Source: Oscillospiraceae bacterium | GTDB lineage: Bacteria > Bacillota > Clostridia > Oscillospirales > Acutalibacteraceae | Length of the DNA stretch: 11,825 nucleotides | Assembly: GCA_031273775.1 (NCBI GenBank) | Contig: JAISRF010000148.1 | Span: forward strand, 1-11,825 | Reading direction: 5' to 3' | In this document: piece by piece, positions 1-6,445 of the stretch | Layout of the letters: each line of letters begins with the position of its first letter | Numbering within the stretch: the first letter of the stretch is position 1 | Notes under the pieces: model-generated | Database searches by the model: none | Told to the model about the DNA's origin: nothing | What the model saw: the letters and a program-made list of their open reading frames with translations, nothing else | Position numbers and translations under genes: made by a program

Positions 1-21
1 GACAAAGAAAGCGTGATTTAA
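1..21 (+). CDS. 3' end of an upstream gene (partial)
   Basis: The first seven codons read D-K-E-S-V-I-stop, with TAA at 19-21, three bases before the relaxase ATG. This tight spacing and the same direction fit the last residues of an upstream operon gene. Six residues are too few to say anything about its product. The call is an inference from operon layout and could equally be untranslated sequence. Confidence 0.4.
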   Translation, partial: DKESVI

Positions 22-24
22 CCC

Positions 25-1278
25 ATGCCGGACGAGACCAAAGCCTCACGGGTATTCCTGAAACAGCGGCACAAACGGCCAACGTGGAAGAAAACGCCTA
101 TCAAAAACCGGGAACATATCCGGTATATAGCGACCCGGCCCGGCGTGGTGAAAGACCCCGAAACAGGACACGGCTTATTCGGCAAAATTCCCGGCATGAG
201 TGAGAGCGGCACGGTGGCGGACTTACAGGCGACAATGAAATATGTCTATGACAAATCCCGCCAAAAGACCGTGTTTTTCCGTGCCGTTCTCTCACTCCGG
301 GAAGCGGATGCGGCGGCGCTGGGGTTCATCAACAACCGCAAAAAATGGGAAGACCTGATGAACGCCCACGCCGCCAAATTCGCCGAGGCCAACCATATCC
401 CCATGAGCCGGTTCCAATGGGTGGGCGCCGTCCATATGGAAAAGGAACATCCGCATATTCACCTTGTTTATTGGGACGGCGAACAGCCGCCCCTTTTTGA
501 TGATTTCAGGGACCCCAAAGTGTTAAACAAAACCCGTATCGCCATTATGAAAGATGTGTTTTCCGATGACCTTGAAAACCTGAAATCCGGCAAGACGGCG
601 GCCCGCGATGCTCTGCGCAAGACCGGGACGGAATTTTTTTTCGGCTTTGAGGAGGCCATTGACGGGATGAGCGCTAAAGAATTTGAACAGTTGAAAACCA
701 AGTTGCAAGCGGTCAGCCCCGACCACAACCTGCCGCCTATTGCGTTCGGAAAGTTTTCCGACAGGTTGTTATCGGCTTTAGCGGGAAAGCTGCTGGCGCT
801 GAAAAACGTTTTGCCAAAGGACGGCGCGTTGAAATATGCCTACCTGCCCTCCGAAGCGAAAGCGGCGGTGGACGGGGTGGTATCCGAACTGCTGACGGCA
901 AGCAAGGACATTTCCGCCGCTTTTGAGCGGTATCTGGATTCGGAGGTGGAACTGTCCTCATTTTATGTCAGCAACAAGGATGCGTTGAAAACCACACGGG
1001 ACAAGGCAGCCGCTTTTGCCATGAAAATGCTGGGCAACAAGGTGTTGCGGGCATACAAGGATTTTGCGGCGAAAGATTGGGAGGTCAGGGGTGAGCGGGT
1101 TCAGCAGGAGTGCGTGAAAGAGCTTATTTTTACGCTGTTCGACCTGCTATCTGCCGGTTCCCAGCAGAACGAAGCAAAAATCCGGCATCTGAAAGGCAGC
1201 GGCGATTTATCCAAACAGGCGAAAATAGAGCTTGCGATTGAAATGGAATCCAAAGGATTAGAATGGGAGCGTGATTGA
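25..1278 (+). CDS. MobP3/MobL-like conjugative relaxase
   Basis: A relaxase cuts one strand at oriT through a catalytic tyrosine, stays covalently bound, and is passed to the coupling protein. The protein is 417 residues. The metal-binding histidine cluster is plain: H137, H142, H144 and H146 in a segment reading HMEKEHPHIHLVYWD. Near the N-terminus RYIATRPGVV (Y34) followed by a GHGLFG stretch is typical of MobP3/MobL relaxases in Clostridia elements, and Y34 is the candidate nucleophile (inference). The C-terminal half is charged and probably helical, with an ending that looks complete. ATG at 25 is the first start after the in-frame TAA at 19-21. No strong ribosome binding site precedes it (only GAAAG at 8-12), so it may be coupled to the upstream gene. 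A T8 run lies at 634-641. The family is clear; the subfamily name is from memory. Confidence 0.9.
   Translation: MPDETKASRVFLKQRHKRPTWKKTPIKNREHIRYIATRPGVVKDPETGHGLFGKIPGMSESGTVADLQATMKYVYDKSRQKTVFFRAVLSLREADAAALGFINNRKKWEDLMNAHAAKFAEANHIPMSRFQWVGAVHMEKEHPHIHLVYWDGEQPPLFDDFRDPKVLNKTRIAIMKDVFSDDLENLKSGKTAARDALRKTGTEFFFGFEEAIDGMSAKEFEQLKTKLQAVSPDHNLPPIAFGKFSDRLLSALAGKLLALKNVLPKDGALKYAYLPSEAKAAVDGVVSELLTASKDISAAFERYLDSEVELSSFYVSNKDALKTTRDKAAAFAMKMLGNKVLRAYKDFAAKDWEVRGERVQQECVKELIFTLFDLLSAGSQQNEAKIRHLKGSGDLSKQAKIELAIEMESKGLEWERD
634..641 (+). repeat. T8 homopolymer inside the relaxase gene
   Basis: Eight consecutive T bases encode Phe-Phe-Phe in the frame in use. The gene is intact across it, but a one-base slip would truncate the relaxase. 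See the finding on homopolymers in the conjugation genes. Confidence 0.9.
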
Positions 1279-1282
1279 ATAA

Positions 1283-1849
1283 ATGACCGACGAAGAAAAA
1301 GCAATGGCGGAAGAATTTGAAACCGACCCGCAGTTGGACACGTTTGCCGATTCGCTGGACAGAGATGTTTTCAGCAATGTGGATTGGGCGAAGCTTGAGG
1401 ATTCCTGCAAGGGTGACAGGGAGTATGCCTGCTCCGTCCTGCAGAAAATGCACTTGGCATTTGTTGCGGCATACGGTTCATCCGTAATCGGTGACGATAC
1501 CGGATGGGTAATTGCCCCCGCCGTCATTCAACCGGAAAACAGCGACCGCATATATCTCGGCGTGACCGAACATGACCCAGCTTTAAGCGGCGAGCGTTGT
1601 GGTACGGTGTTCCTGACAAGGTATGGGCTTCTTTCTTTTTCATCATCAAACCTGTCCTCTGAAAAGCGGGAATGCCTGCAGGAAATTAGTTCTTATGACT
1701 ATTACTACACCGTCATCATGCCCGGCGACATCCATATGGATTGGGAAAACTGCCCGCTCCACATCCGAAAAATGATTGATTACTGCTGCGCGGCAGAAGC
1801 CGAACTGTCACAGGAAGCGGACGGCGGCGAAGAAATGGAGTTTGATTGA
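1283..1849 (+). CDS. Uncharacterised acidic protein following the relaxase
   Basis: I do not recognise this 188-residue protein. It is soluble-looking, with no signal peptide or membrane span. The N-terminus is strongly acidic, the middle mixes beta-like segments (GWVIAPAVI, RIYLGVTEHD, GTVFLTRYGLLSF) with a serine-rich patch, and it carries seven cysteines, including a Cys-Cys pair in DYCCAAEAE. It ends in an acidic tail, EEMEFD. ATG 1283 follows an in-frame TAA at 1280-1282 and lies four bases after the relaxase stop. GGGAG at 1265-1269 is a slightly distant ribosome binding site (13 bases). The next gene starts on the base after this stop, in the same frame. Position between relaxase and coupling protein suggests an accessory role in DNA processing or regulation, but that is inference only. 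Confidence 0.75.
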   Translation: MTDEEKAMAEEFETDPQLDTFADSLDRDVFSNVDWAKLEDSCKGDREYACSVLQKMHLAFVAAYGSSVIGDDTGWVIAPAVIQPENSDRIYLGVTEHDPALSGERCGTVFLTRYGLLSFSSSNLSSEKRECLQEISSYDYYYTVIMPGDIHMDWENCPLHIRKMIDYCCAAEAELSQEADGGEEMEFD

Positions 1850-2485
1850 TTGAAAGAGATGGATTTGTTTTTTCAAGAGTTGTATCATCGTCTGCACAAT
1901 ACGGGGTACATGGTCGGCGCTGTGATTGACAGAACAATCGCCGGGCAAAAAGTGAAATATATAGTCAATGACCGCGAAACCGAAATTGTACTGATTGACA
2001 CCGACGGCACCGTATATAAGGTGTCTGACAGAACGGATGATTTTAAACGCATATCGGGCATAACCCGCGAAGTGGAAAAGTATGTGAGTGCCTATGAGAA
2101 CGCGCCGCCTGACAGTCGGCTCCCGGACGGCTGGAAGACCATATCCAGCGTTGGAGGGGTGTTTGTGTTTGCGGCAACGCCGGGCAATGACCATGAACAG
2201 CCCATGCGCTTTGCTACATGGCGGTATGACGGACTAAAATCTCACACAGGCGTTTGGAGCGGCAATTACTTCTGGGACTATGCCAATGCCGAAAAGGATT
2301 TTTTTGACCGTTGCGGGTATGAGCGGCCTTTCTTTTCGGAGGAAGAAATGCGTGTGATTTATGATGGCCTGACAAGTGGCGGCACCAATGACCATTATCA
2401 TTTTCAGGACATTATTGACAAGCTGGAAAGCCGTTTTCCCGACTTGGCACAGGAATCGGAGGACGAGCCTGAACCTGAAATGTAA
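1850..2485 (+). CDS. Uncharacterised protein, probable TTG start
   Basis: I do not recognise this 211-residue protein. It has no membrane span. Residues 24-60 look like beta strands with repeated Ile/Val-Asp patterns, and residues 120-145 form a tryptophan/tyrosine-rich core (FATWRYDG, then GVWSGNYFWDY) that could be a ligand- or protein-binding surface. The end is acidic (EDEPEPEM). The start is TTG 1850, directly after the previous stop and nine bases from GGAG at 1837-1840. ATG 1859 is the alternative, with only a poor AAAGAG before it, and would remove three residues. It is in the same frame as the preceding gene, so stop-codon readthrough would fuse the two. Function unknown; the pair probably act together. 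Confidence 0.75.
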   Translation: MKEMDLFFQELYHRLHNTGYMVGAVIDRTIAGQKVKYIVNDRETEIVLIDTDGTVYKVSDRTDDFKRISGITREVEKYVSAYENAPPDSRLPDGWKTISSVGGVFVFAATPGNDHEQPMRFATWRYDGLKSHTGVWSGNYFWDYANAEKDFFDRCGYERPFFSEEEMRVIYDGLTSGGTNDHYHFQDIIDKLESRFPDLAQESEDEPEPEM

Positions 2486-2504
2486 CACAAGGGGATTGAT
2501 TGAA

Positions 2505-2648
2505 ATGATTTATATAATTGGAATTGTCTGCTTTATACTCGGCGGCAGCTTTGGCGCTGTTTTTATGGCGCTGTTTGCGGCGGGAAGCCGGGCGGATGAT
2601 GAAATGGAAAACACATTAAAAGGAAATATCAATGAAGGGAGAGAGTGA
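2505..2648 (+). CDS. 47-residue membrane peptide (DUF3789-like)
   Basis: A very small protein with one membrane span at about residues 2-26 (IIGIVCFILGGSFGAVFMALF) and a charged tail rich in Asp, Glu and Asn. The glycine-rich span followed by Ala-Ala-Gly and an acidic segment resembles the short DUF3789 proteins found repeatedly in conjugative elements of Firmicutes. That family match is from memory. ATG 2505 is chosen because AAGGGGA at 2489-2495 sits nine bases upstream. A longer in-frame extension back to 2376 would overlap the previous gene and lacks a ribosome binding site. Likely role: a small subunit or stabiliser of the transfer machinery at the membrane, not shown by the sequence. 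Confidence 0.65.
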   Translation: MIYIIGIVCFILGGSFGAVFMALFAAGSRADDEMENTLKGNINEGRE

Positions 2649-2650
2649 GT

Positions 2651-3865
2651 ATGGAGGAACAATACAGCCCACCTCAGCAAAGCAAATACGGCAATGTGTC
2701 CATGCGTCAGCAGTTGGCGGACGGCGTATATATGATTGCCGCCAACGCGCTGGTTAAGGTGGTAATGGTGGCACAAAAGCTGGCGGACCGTTTACTGTCC
2801 GCACCGGCACGTGAACGCGGTGAGCCGGAGGGAGATTATTTGAGCTTTCCCGATGAAAAGGCCTCGATCCCCCTGTATGAACTGGCGCAGATGGGTAAAA
2901 TCCGGCTGTTTGACGAGCAGGTGCGGCGGCATTTCAGCAACCTGACCAAGCTATTCCCGGACTACCTGCGGGAGCGCGGGATTATTTCCGAAAAACCGGC
3001 GGAGAGCCTTTCTGAAAAGGTGCTGCGGGAATTTGAGAAATACCAAAAGAATCTGGAAACGATGGGGACGCGGGAGGTTGTCAAAAATGCACGTGAAATC
3101 GCCGAGCGGCAGGAGCTTGTGGAATATCTTTGCAAAGCGGAAATCAGCCGGGATGGCCTTGGCCTGTTGCTGGCGCAGGAGAACCTGTTAGACGCCGTAT
3201 ATAACAAAATGGAAGCAGTCAACCGGCCGCTGACCCGAGACAATGTAGCGGAGGCGGTTACGGCTCTGAAAGGAGAGCTTTCCCGCAAGCCGGAAACGGT
3301 CTCCAAACGGTTAGAAGCGTTCAAACGGGAATTGCAGGTGGCGAAAGCGGTCAACGCCGAAGCTGTGGAATTGAATATGCAGACCCCGGAGGGGGCGTTC
3401 AAGTTTGCCATGAATCTGGAAACTTTCAAAGCTACCGTTGACCCGGACATGCTGGCCCGGTTCGCGGAAACGGCGATGCTGGACTTTCCTGACCCGCACT
3501 TTTACGGTGACGGCAACAGCGAACTTTGGAAAGCATTGGTTGAAAAGCGGTTCTTTTCGAATTTGACCGACCATTTCAACCAGTATGCCAATCAAGGCGG
3601 AAACGGTTACAGCTTGACGGTGGAAAAAACGCTAAAAAAGATGCTGCCCGAAAACGAGTTTGACGGCTTCATCAACCGGGCGCGAATGGCGCAGTATATC
3701 GCCGGAAACACCGACAGCCCCGATGTTTGCCTGAAAGAACTCAAAGGCTATTTTAAGGACAGGGCGGCGCTGATTCGTGACGTGCAATCGCTTATGGCGG
3801 ACAAGGAAGCCGAACCCGCAGAAGCGGTGCTTGAAGTCGAACAGGGAGAGGAAGCGGAGGTATAG
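2651..3865 (+). CDS. 404-residue helical protein with DUF3848-like stretch
   Basis: A soluble, mostly helical, charged protein of 404 residues. Residues about 137-188 (TREVVKNAREIAERQELVEYL onward, ending in DAVYNKMEAV) resemble the DUF3848 region seen in proteins of Clostridia mobile elements (from memory, not searched). Residues 20-50 form an amphipathic helix (VYMIAANALVKVVMV) that might touch the membrane. The C-terminus is acidic and repetitive (EAEPAEAVLEVEQGEEAEV). ATG 2651 is preferred because GGGAG at 2637-2641 is nine bases away; GTG 2645 would be only three bases from it. It lies just before the coupling protein, so a role as an adaptor or substrate-loading protein is possible, but no catalytic motif is visible. 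Confidence 0.75.
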   Translation: MEEQYSPPQQSKYGNVSMRQQLADGVYMIAANALVKVVMVAQKLADRLLSAPARERGEPEGDYLSFPDEKASIPLYELAQMGKIRLFDEQVRRHFSNLTKLFPDYLRERGIISEKPAESLSEKVLREFEKYQKNLETMGTREVVKNAREIAERQELVEYLCKAEISRDGLGLLLAQENLLDAVYNKMEAVNRPLTRDNVAEAVTALKGELSRKPETVSKRLEAFKRELQVAKAVNAEAVELNMQTPEGAFKFAMNLETFKATVDPDMLARFAETAMLDFPDPHFYGDGNSELWKALVEKRFFSNLTDHFNQYANQGGNGYSLTVEKTLKKMLPENEFDGFINRARMAQYIAGNTDSPDVCLKELKGYFKDRAALIRDVQSLMADKEAEPAEAVLEVEQGEEAEV

Positions 3866-3879
3866 GGCGGTGACGGTTG

Positions 3880-4548
3880 ATGAAAAATCTTAAAATAAAG
3901 CTGTTTCTATTTCTTGTGGCCCTGCTTTTCGGCGCCGCCGCCTGCGTATTCCTCTCCAGCATTATCCACTTCCAGTTTCAGCATATCAAACTGACCCCTG
4001 ATAGCCTGAAACTCCTAAACTGTATACACAGCATAGTGTCAGACCGCCGTCATCTGATGCTTTTTTTATGCCTGTGCGGGGTGGTTCTGCTGCTGTCCGT
4101 CCTGATTGCCGTATCCAATATCGGCGGCAAGTATGAAAGCGATATGCGGCAGATTACCCCGGACATTAAAACGCCGGTGGCTGCCGGGCAGAGCCAGCAC
4201 GGTTCCGCCCGGTGGTTAGAGAAAATCAAATTGAAGAAGGTGTTCGCCATTGTGAATACAGGATGGAAAAACCCACGGATAAAGGAGTTGATGCGGTGTG
4301 GGTATGATACGGTCACGGATAAAAATAATCCGCAGCCGGTTAAAAAAAGGCAGAAAAGACCTGCAAAGGGCAATCCAAAAAAGCTTTCGGCGGCTGCAAA
4401 AGCTAAGAAAGCTGCCGCTAATCGGAAAGCGGCTTCCAAAAAACATCGGGATAATAAGCCCCAAGCCCCCAAAAGCGAAAAAAAACCAATTTCCATTGTT
4501 TCCAAAGGGTGGGACGGCGCTGGGAATGGTGCAAAACGGAAAAAATGA
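3880..4548 (+). CDS. virD4: VirD4-like coupling protein, N-terminal membrane part
   Basis: This 222-residue reading frame is the front of a VirD4-type coupling protein (CD1115-like). Two membrane spans lie at about residues 8-30 and 58-79, followed by the typical juxtamembrane segment: ITPDIKTPVAAGQ, then HGSARW at 107-112 and NPRIKELMRCGYD. From about residue 147 it turns into a Lys/Ala/Pro-rich linker (KKLSAAAKAKKAAANRKAA) and then stops at TGA 4546-4548, where an intact protein should run on into the ATPase domain. That domain continues one frame over, from 4298. ATG 3880 is nine bases from GGGCGG (3865-3870); TTG 3877 is in frame just before it. Either this is half of a frameshifted gene, or the two halves are made separately or joined by slippage. 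Confidence 0.8.
   Translation: MKNLKIKLFLFLVALLFGAAACVFLSSIIHFQFQHIKLTPDSLKLLNCIHSIVSDRRHLMLFLCLCGVVLLLSVLIAVSNIGGKYESDMRQITPDIKTPVAAGQSQHGSARWLEKIKLKKVFAIVNTGWKNPRIKELMRCGYDTVTDKNNPQPVKKRQKRPAKGNPKKLSAAAKAKKAAANRKAASKKHRDNKPQAPKSEKKPISIVSKGWDGAGNGAKRKK
4281..4300 (+). promoter_or_regulatory. Internal ribosome binding site and GTG start for the VirD4 ATPase frame
   Basis: AAAGGAG at 4281-4287 is a near-ideal ribosome binding site, ten bases upstream of GTG 4298, which opens the ATPase reading frame. It lies within the upstream frame, where the same bases encode part of IKELM, a segment usual in this family, so the match could be a by-product of protein sequence. If used, it would allow the soluble ATPase part to be made independently of the membrane part. 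Confidence 0.4.
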
Positions 4549-6055
4549 GCGGTATTACATGGTGGATGATGATGTGCATACCCTCTGTATCGGCGCGACC
4601 CGTTCCGGTAAAAGCCGGTCGGTGGTTCTGCAAAGCATCGGCATTCAGGCGCTGGCCGGGGAAAGCATGGTAATGTCGGACCCCAAAAGCGAGCTGTTCA
4701 ACTACACCTACCCCTTTTTGGAACGGCTGGGTTATGACGTAATTCCGCTGGATTTCAAGAATCCCCTGAAAAGCCGCCGTTACAACTTCCTGCAAAACGT
4801 GATTGAAGCGTTCCGGGACGGCAACACGGCGAAGGCCATTGATTACACCTGGGATATTACAGAGTCCCTTGTCGGCAACAAATCCAAGGAACCCATGTGG
4901 GACGACGGCACCAAATCCACCATCGCGGCGGGGATACTGTCGGTGGTCTATGACAATATGGATAAACCGCAGTATCAGAATCTCACCAATGTATATTTCT
5001 TTCTCTCGGAGATGTGCCGCACTGTGGGAAATCAGATGCCGATTAACGGCTATTTGAAACAGATAGCTCCCGACCACCCCGCCAAGGCATTGCTCGGTAT
5101 CAGCGAAGTGGCTCCCTCCAAGACGCGAGGGAGCTTTTTCACCGCCGCGTTGACCACCCTTCGGCTGTTCACTAACCCACTGATTTACTCCATGACTTGT
5201 GAAACGGATTTCGATTATAGGGCGACCGGGCGGGAAAAACAGGCGGTTTTCCTGATCCTCCCGGACGAAAAGGAAACCTATTACTCTCTTGCCTCCCTAT
5301 TCACTTCACAGCACTATGAAACTCTGGTCAATGAAGCGGATAAGCGGGGCGGCAGGCTGGAACGGCGGGTCAATTTTAACTTGGATGAGTTTGGGAACTA
5401 CGCGCAGATTCCGGGGTTTTCCACCAAGCTGACAGTGGGCGGCGGACGGGGCATACGCTTTAATCTGTATATCCAGTCCCTGTCCCAACTCGACGAGAAA
5501 TACGACAAGGAAAACGCTAAAACCATTAAAAGCAATTGCCAGACGTGGATTTATCTCCAAGCGGACGAAACGGAAACCTTGGAGGAAATCAGCAAAAAAC
5601 TCGGCAATTACACCGTCGCCACCAATTCCCGGTCAAGCAGCTACAGCTACCACAGCAATTCCAGCGAATCCGCATCGGTCAATCTGACGGCGCGGGCATT
5701 GCTCACCCCGGATGAGGTGAGGATGATTAACCGCCCCTATTCGCTGATTATCTCCCGGAGCCACCCCTGCATCCTCTATGCCCCCGACATCTCCAAGACC
5801 AATTTCAACGCCATGTTCGGCATGGGTGATAAGGAGTATAACCGCCAGCTCCAGAAACAGCGCGATGAAAAGCGACCGGCGCGCCCCCGCGATATTCAAA
5901 TGGAGCTGTGGGGTATTTGGAACAAGTACAACGGGACGATGGATAAATACATGGAGGACTTCACCGAAGATGGGGCATTTCGTGAGAAAATGTTTGAAAA
6001 ATTCAAAAAGAGCGGGAGCCGAATGGTCTATGAAAGAAGTGTTGAAGATGATTAA
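4298..6055 (+). CDS. virD4: VirD4-like type IV coupling protein, ATPase part
   Basis: The coupling protein is a membrane-bound hexameric ATPase that docks the relaxase-DNA complex onto the secretion channel. This frame gives up to 585 residues. Walker A is GATRSGKS (99-106), Walker B is NLDEFGN (361-367), and family signatures are present: DDVHTLCIGATRSGKSR, GESMVMSDPKSEL, LDFKNPLKS, SKTRGSFF, GGRGIRFNLYIQSLSQL. Residues from about 70 (KGGTALGM) align with the family; residues 1-60 are very basic and read as an out-of-frame linker. It overlaps the upstream frame by 251 bases (4298-4548). A one-base change between about 4342 and 4510, for example in the A8 run at 4478-4485, would join both frames into a protein of about 725 residues. 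A terminator-like hairpin lies inside at 5111-5139. The ATPase domain itself shows no damage. Confidence 0.9.
   Translation: MGMIRSRIKIIRSRLKKGRKDLQRAIQKSFRRLQKLRKLPLIGKRLPKNIGIISPKPPKAKKNQFPLFPKGGTALGMVQNGKNERYYMVDDDVHTLCIGATRSGKSRSVVLQSIGIQALAGESMVMSDPKSELFNYTYPFLERLGYDVIPLDFKNPLKSRRYNFLQNVIEAFRDGNTAKAIDYTWDITESLVGNKSKEPMWDDGTKSTIAAGILSVVYDNMDKPQYQNLTNVYFFLSEMCRTVGNQMPINGYLKQIAPDHPAKALLGISEVAPSKTRGSFFTAALTTLRLFTNPLIYSMTCETDFDYRATGREKQAVFLILPDEKETYYSLASLFTSQHYETLVNEADKRGGRLERRVNFNLDEFGNYAQIPGFSTKLTVGGGRGIRFNLYIQSLSQLDEKYDKENAKTIKSNCQTWIYLQADETETLEEISKKLGNYTVATNSRSSSYSYHSNSSESASVNLTARALLTPDEVRMINRPYSLIISRSHPCILYAPDISKTNFNAMFGMGDKEYNRQLQKQRDEKRPARPRDIQMELWGIWNKYNGTMDKYMEDFTEDGAFREKMFEKFKKSGSRMVYERSVEDD
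4478..4485 (+). repeat. A8 tract at the break in the coupling-protein frame
   Basis: Eight A bases follow GCG in the region where the reading frame must shift by +1. Removing one A joins the upstream frame to KNQFPLFPKGGTALGM. Removing one G from GGG at 4507-4509 instead gives PISIVSKGGTALGM, which also fits. Other A runs in the same linker are A7 (4342-4348), A6 (4377-4382) and A6 (4438-4443). Poly-A of this length is known to cause polymerase slippage and also sequencing errors. Confidence 0.85.
5111..5139 (+). terminator. Terminator-like hairpin inside virD4
   Basis: GCTCCCTC (5111-5118) and GAGGGAGC (5127-5134) form a perfect 8-bp, GC-rich stem around an 8-base loop, followed at once by TTTTT (5135-5139). 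This has the form of an intrinsic terminator but lies in coding sequence for APSKTRGSFF. During normal translation ribosomes would mask it. It could act as a polar, intragenic terminator when translation stops upstream. Function is inference; the structure is directly visible. Confidence 0.4.
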
Positions 6056-6431
6056 CCAAAAAAAAATCAACCGCCTGCGTAAAATCCGAAAGTGGTTTTG
6101 CGGTGTTTTTTTTAGCGCCGCTTTATTAGTGATGAGGGCGCAGACTGCCTTTGCCGATGAGGTTGAGATTGCCGGCGACGGCGGGGAAATCAGCAAAAGT
6201 AAAATTGCCACCGGCACGGAAAAGCTGCTGAAAGACGCCACCGCATGGCTGATGATTATAGCGCCGATTGTCGCGGTCCTTGCGATAATTTATTTCCTTA
6301 TCCGCAAGGGAATGTCAGAGGAGCTGGACCACAAGAAATGGAACACCCGTATCATTGTGGCATTGGTTTCCTCCCTCGGCGCGGTGTTGGCGGCGGTCAT
6401 TGTAAACCTGCTGATGAGCTATTATCAATGA
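6030..6431 (+). CDS. VirB2/TrbC-like pilin candidate
   Basis: A 133-residue protein with a signal peptide and two membrane spans, the layout of a VirB2/TrbC-type pilin. The N-terminus is basic (KKINRLRKIRK), followed by a hydrophobic core and a probable cleavage site after AQTAFA (residue 42), giving a mature protein of about 91 residues. Spans are at about 72-92 and 107-129, joined by a short charged loop (RKGMSEELDHKKWNTR). Its position between VirD4 and VirB6 is where small hydrophobic proteins (Maff2 or VirB2-like) occur in related elements. ATG 6030 has GGGAG (6014-6018) eleven bases upstream and overlaps the virD4 end by 26 bases; ATG 6048 is the alternative and keeps the signal peptide. 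A9 and T8 runs lie in its first 84 bases. The topology is clear; the pilin role is inferred. Confidence 0.7.
   Translation: MKEVLKMINQKKINRLRKIRKWFCGVFFSAALLVMRAQTAFADEVEIAGDGGEISKSKIATGTEKLLKDATAWLMIIAPIVAVLAIIYFLIRKGMSEELDHKKWNTRIIVALVSSLGAVLAAVIVNLLMSYYQ
6058..6066 (+). repeat. A9 homopolymer at the start of the pilin-like gene
   Basis: Nine A bases encode Gln-Lys-Lys (with the first base of Ile just after) ten codons into the pilin-like gene and just after the virD4 stop. This is the longest single-base run in the window. A one-base slip would abolish the protein, so it is a possible on/off site. Confidence 0.9.
6106..6113 (+). repeat. T8 homopolymer in the pilin-like signal peptide
   Basis: Eight T bases encode Val-Phe-Phe within the hydrophobic core of the signal peptide. 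It lies 40 bases after the A9 run in the same gene. A Phe-rich signal core naturally yields T runs, so this may be incidental. Confidence 0.85.
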
Positions 6432-6445
6432 GGAGATGATGATTT

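Noticed and set aside
1844..2506. Recurring GATTGATTGAA at gene junctions (1844 and 2494)
   Set aside because: Short matches that combine stop codons and TTG/ATG starts; too short and too tied to start/stop context to call a repeat element.
2962..3450. 162-codon minus-strand frame
   Set aside because: Ser/Arg-rich composition typical of the antisense of a helical, charged protein; lies wholly in the 404-residue gene.
4418..5077. 219-codon minus-strand frame under virD4
   Set aside because: It is a shadow of the VirD4 ATPase coding region, whose motifs are clear on the + strand. No ribosome binding site or recognisable domain.
5778..6029. Upstream extension of the pilin-like gene
   Set aside because: The extension overlaps VirD4 in another frame, lacks a ribosome binding site, and would bury the signal peptide; ATG 6030 or 6048 is used instead.
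5633..6241. 202-codon minus-strand frame over the virD4 end and pilin-like gene
   Set aside because: It spans two well-supported + strand genes and shows no domain or start signal.
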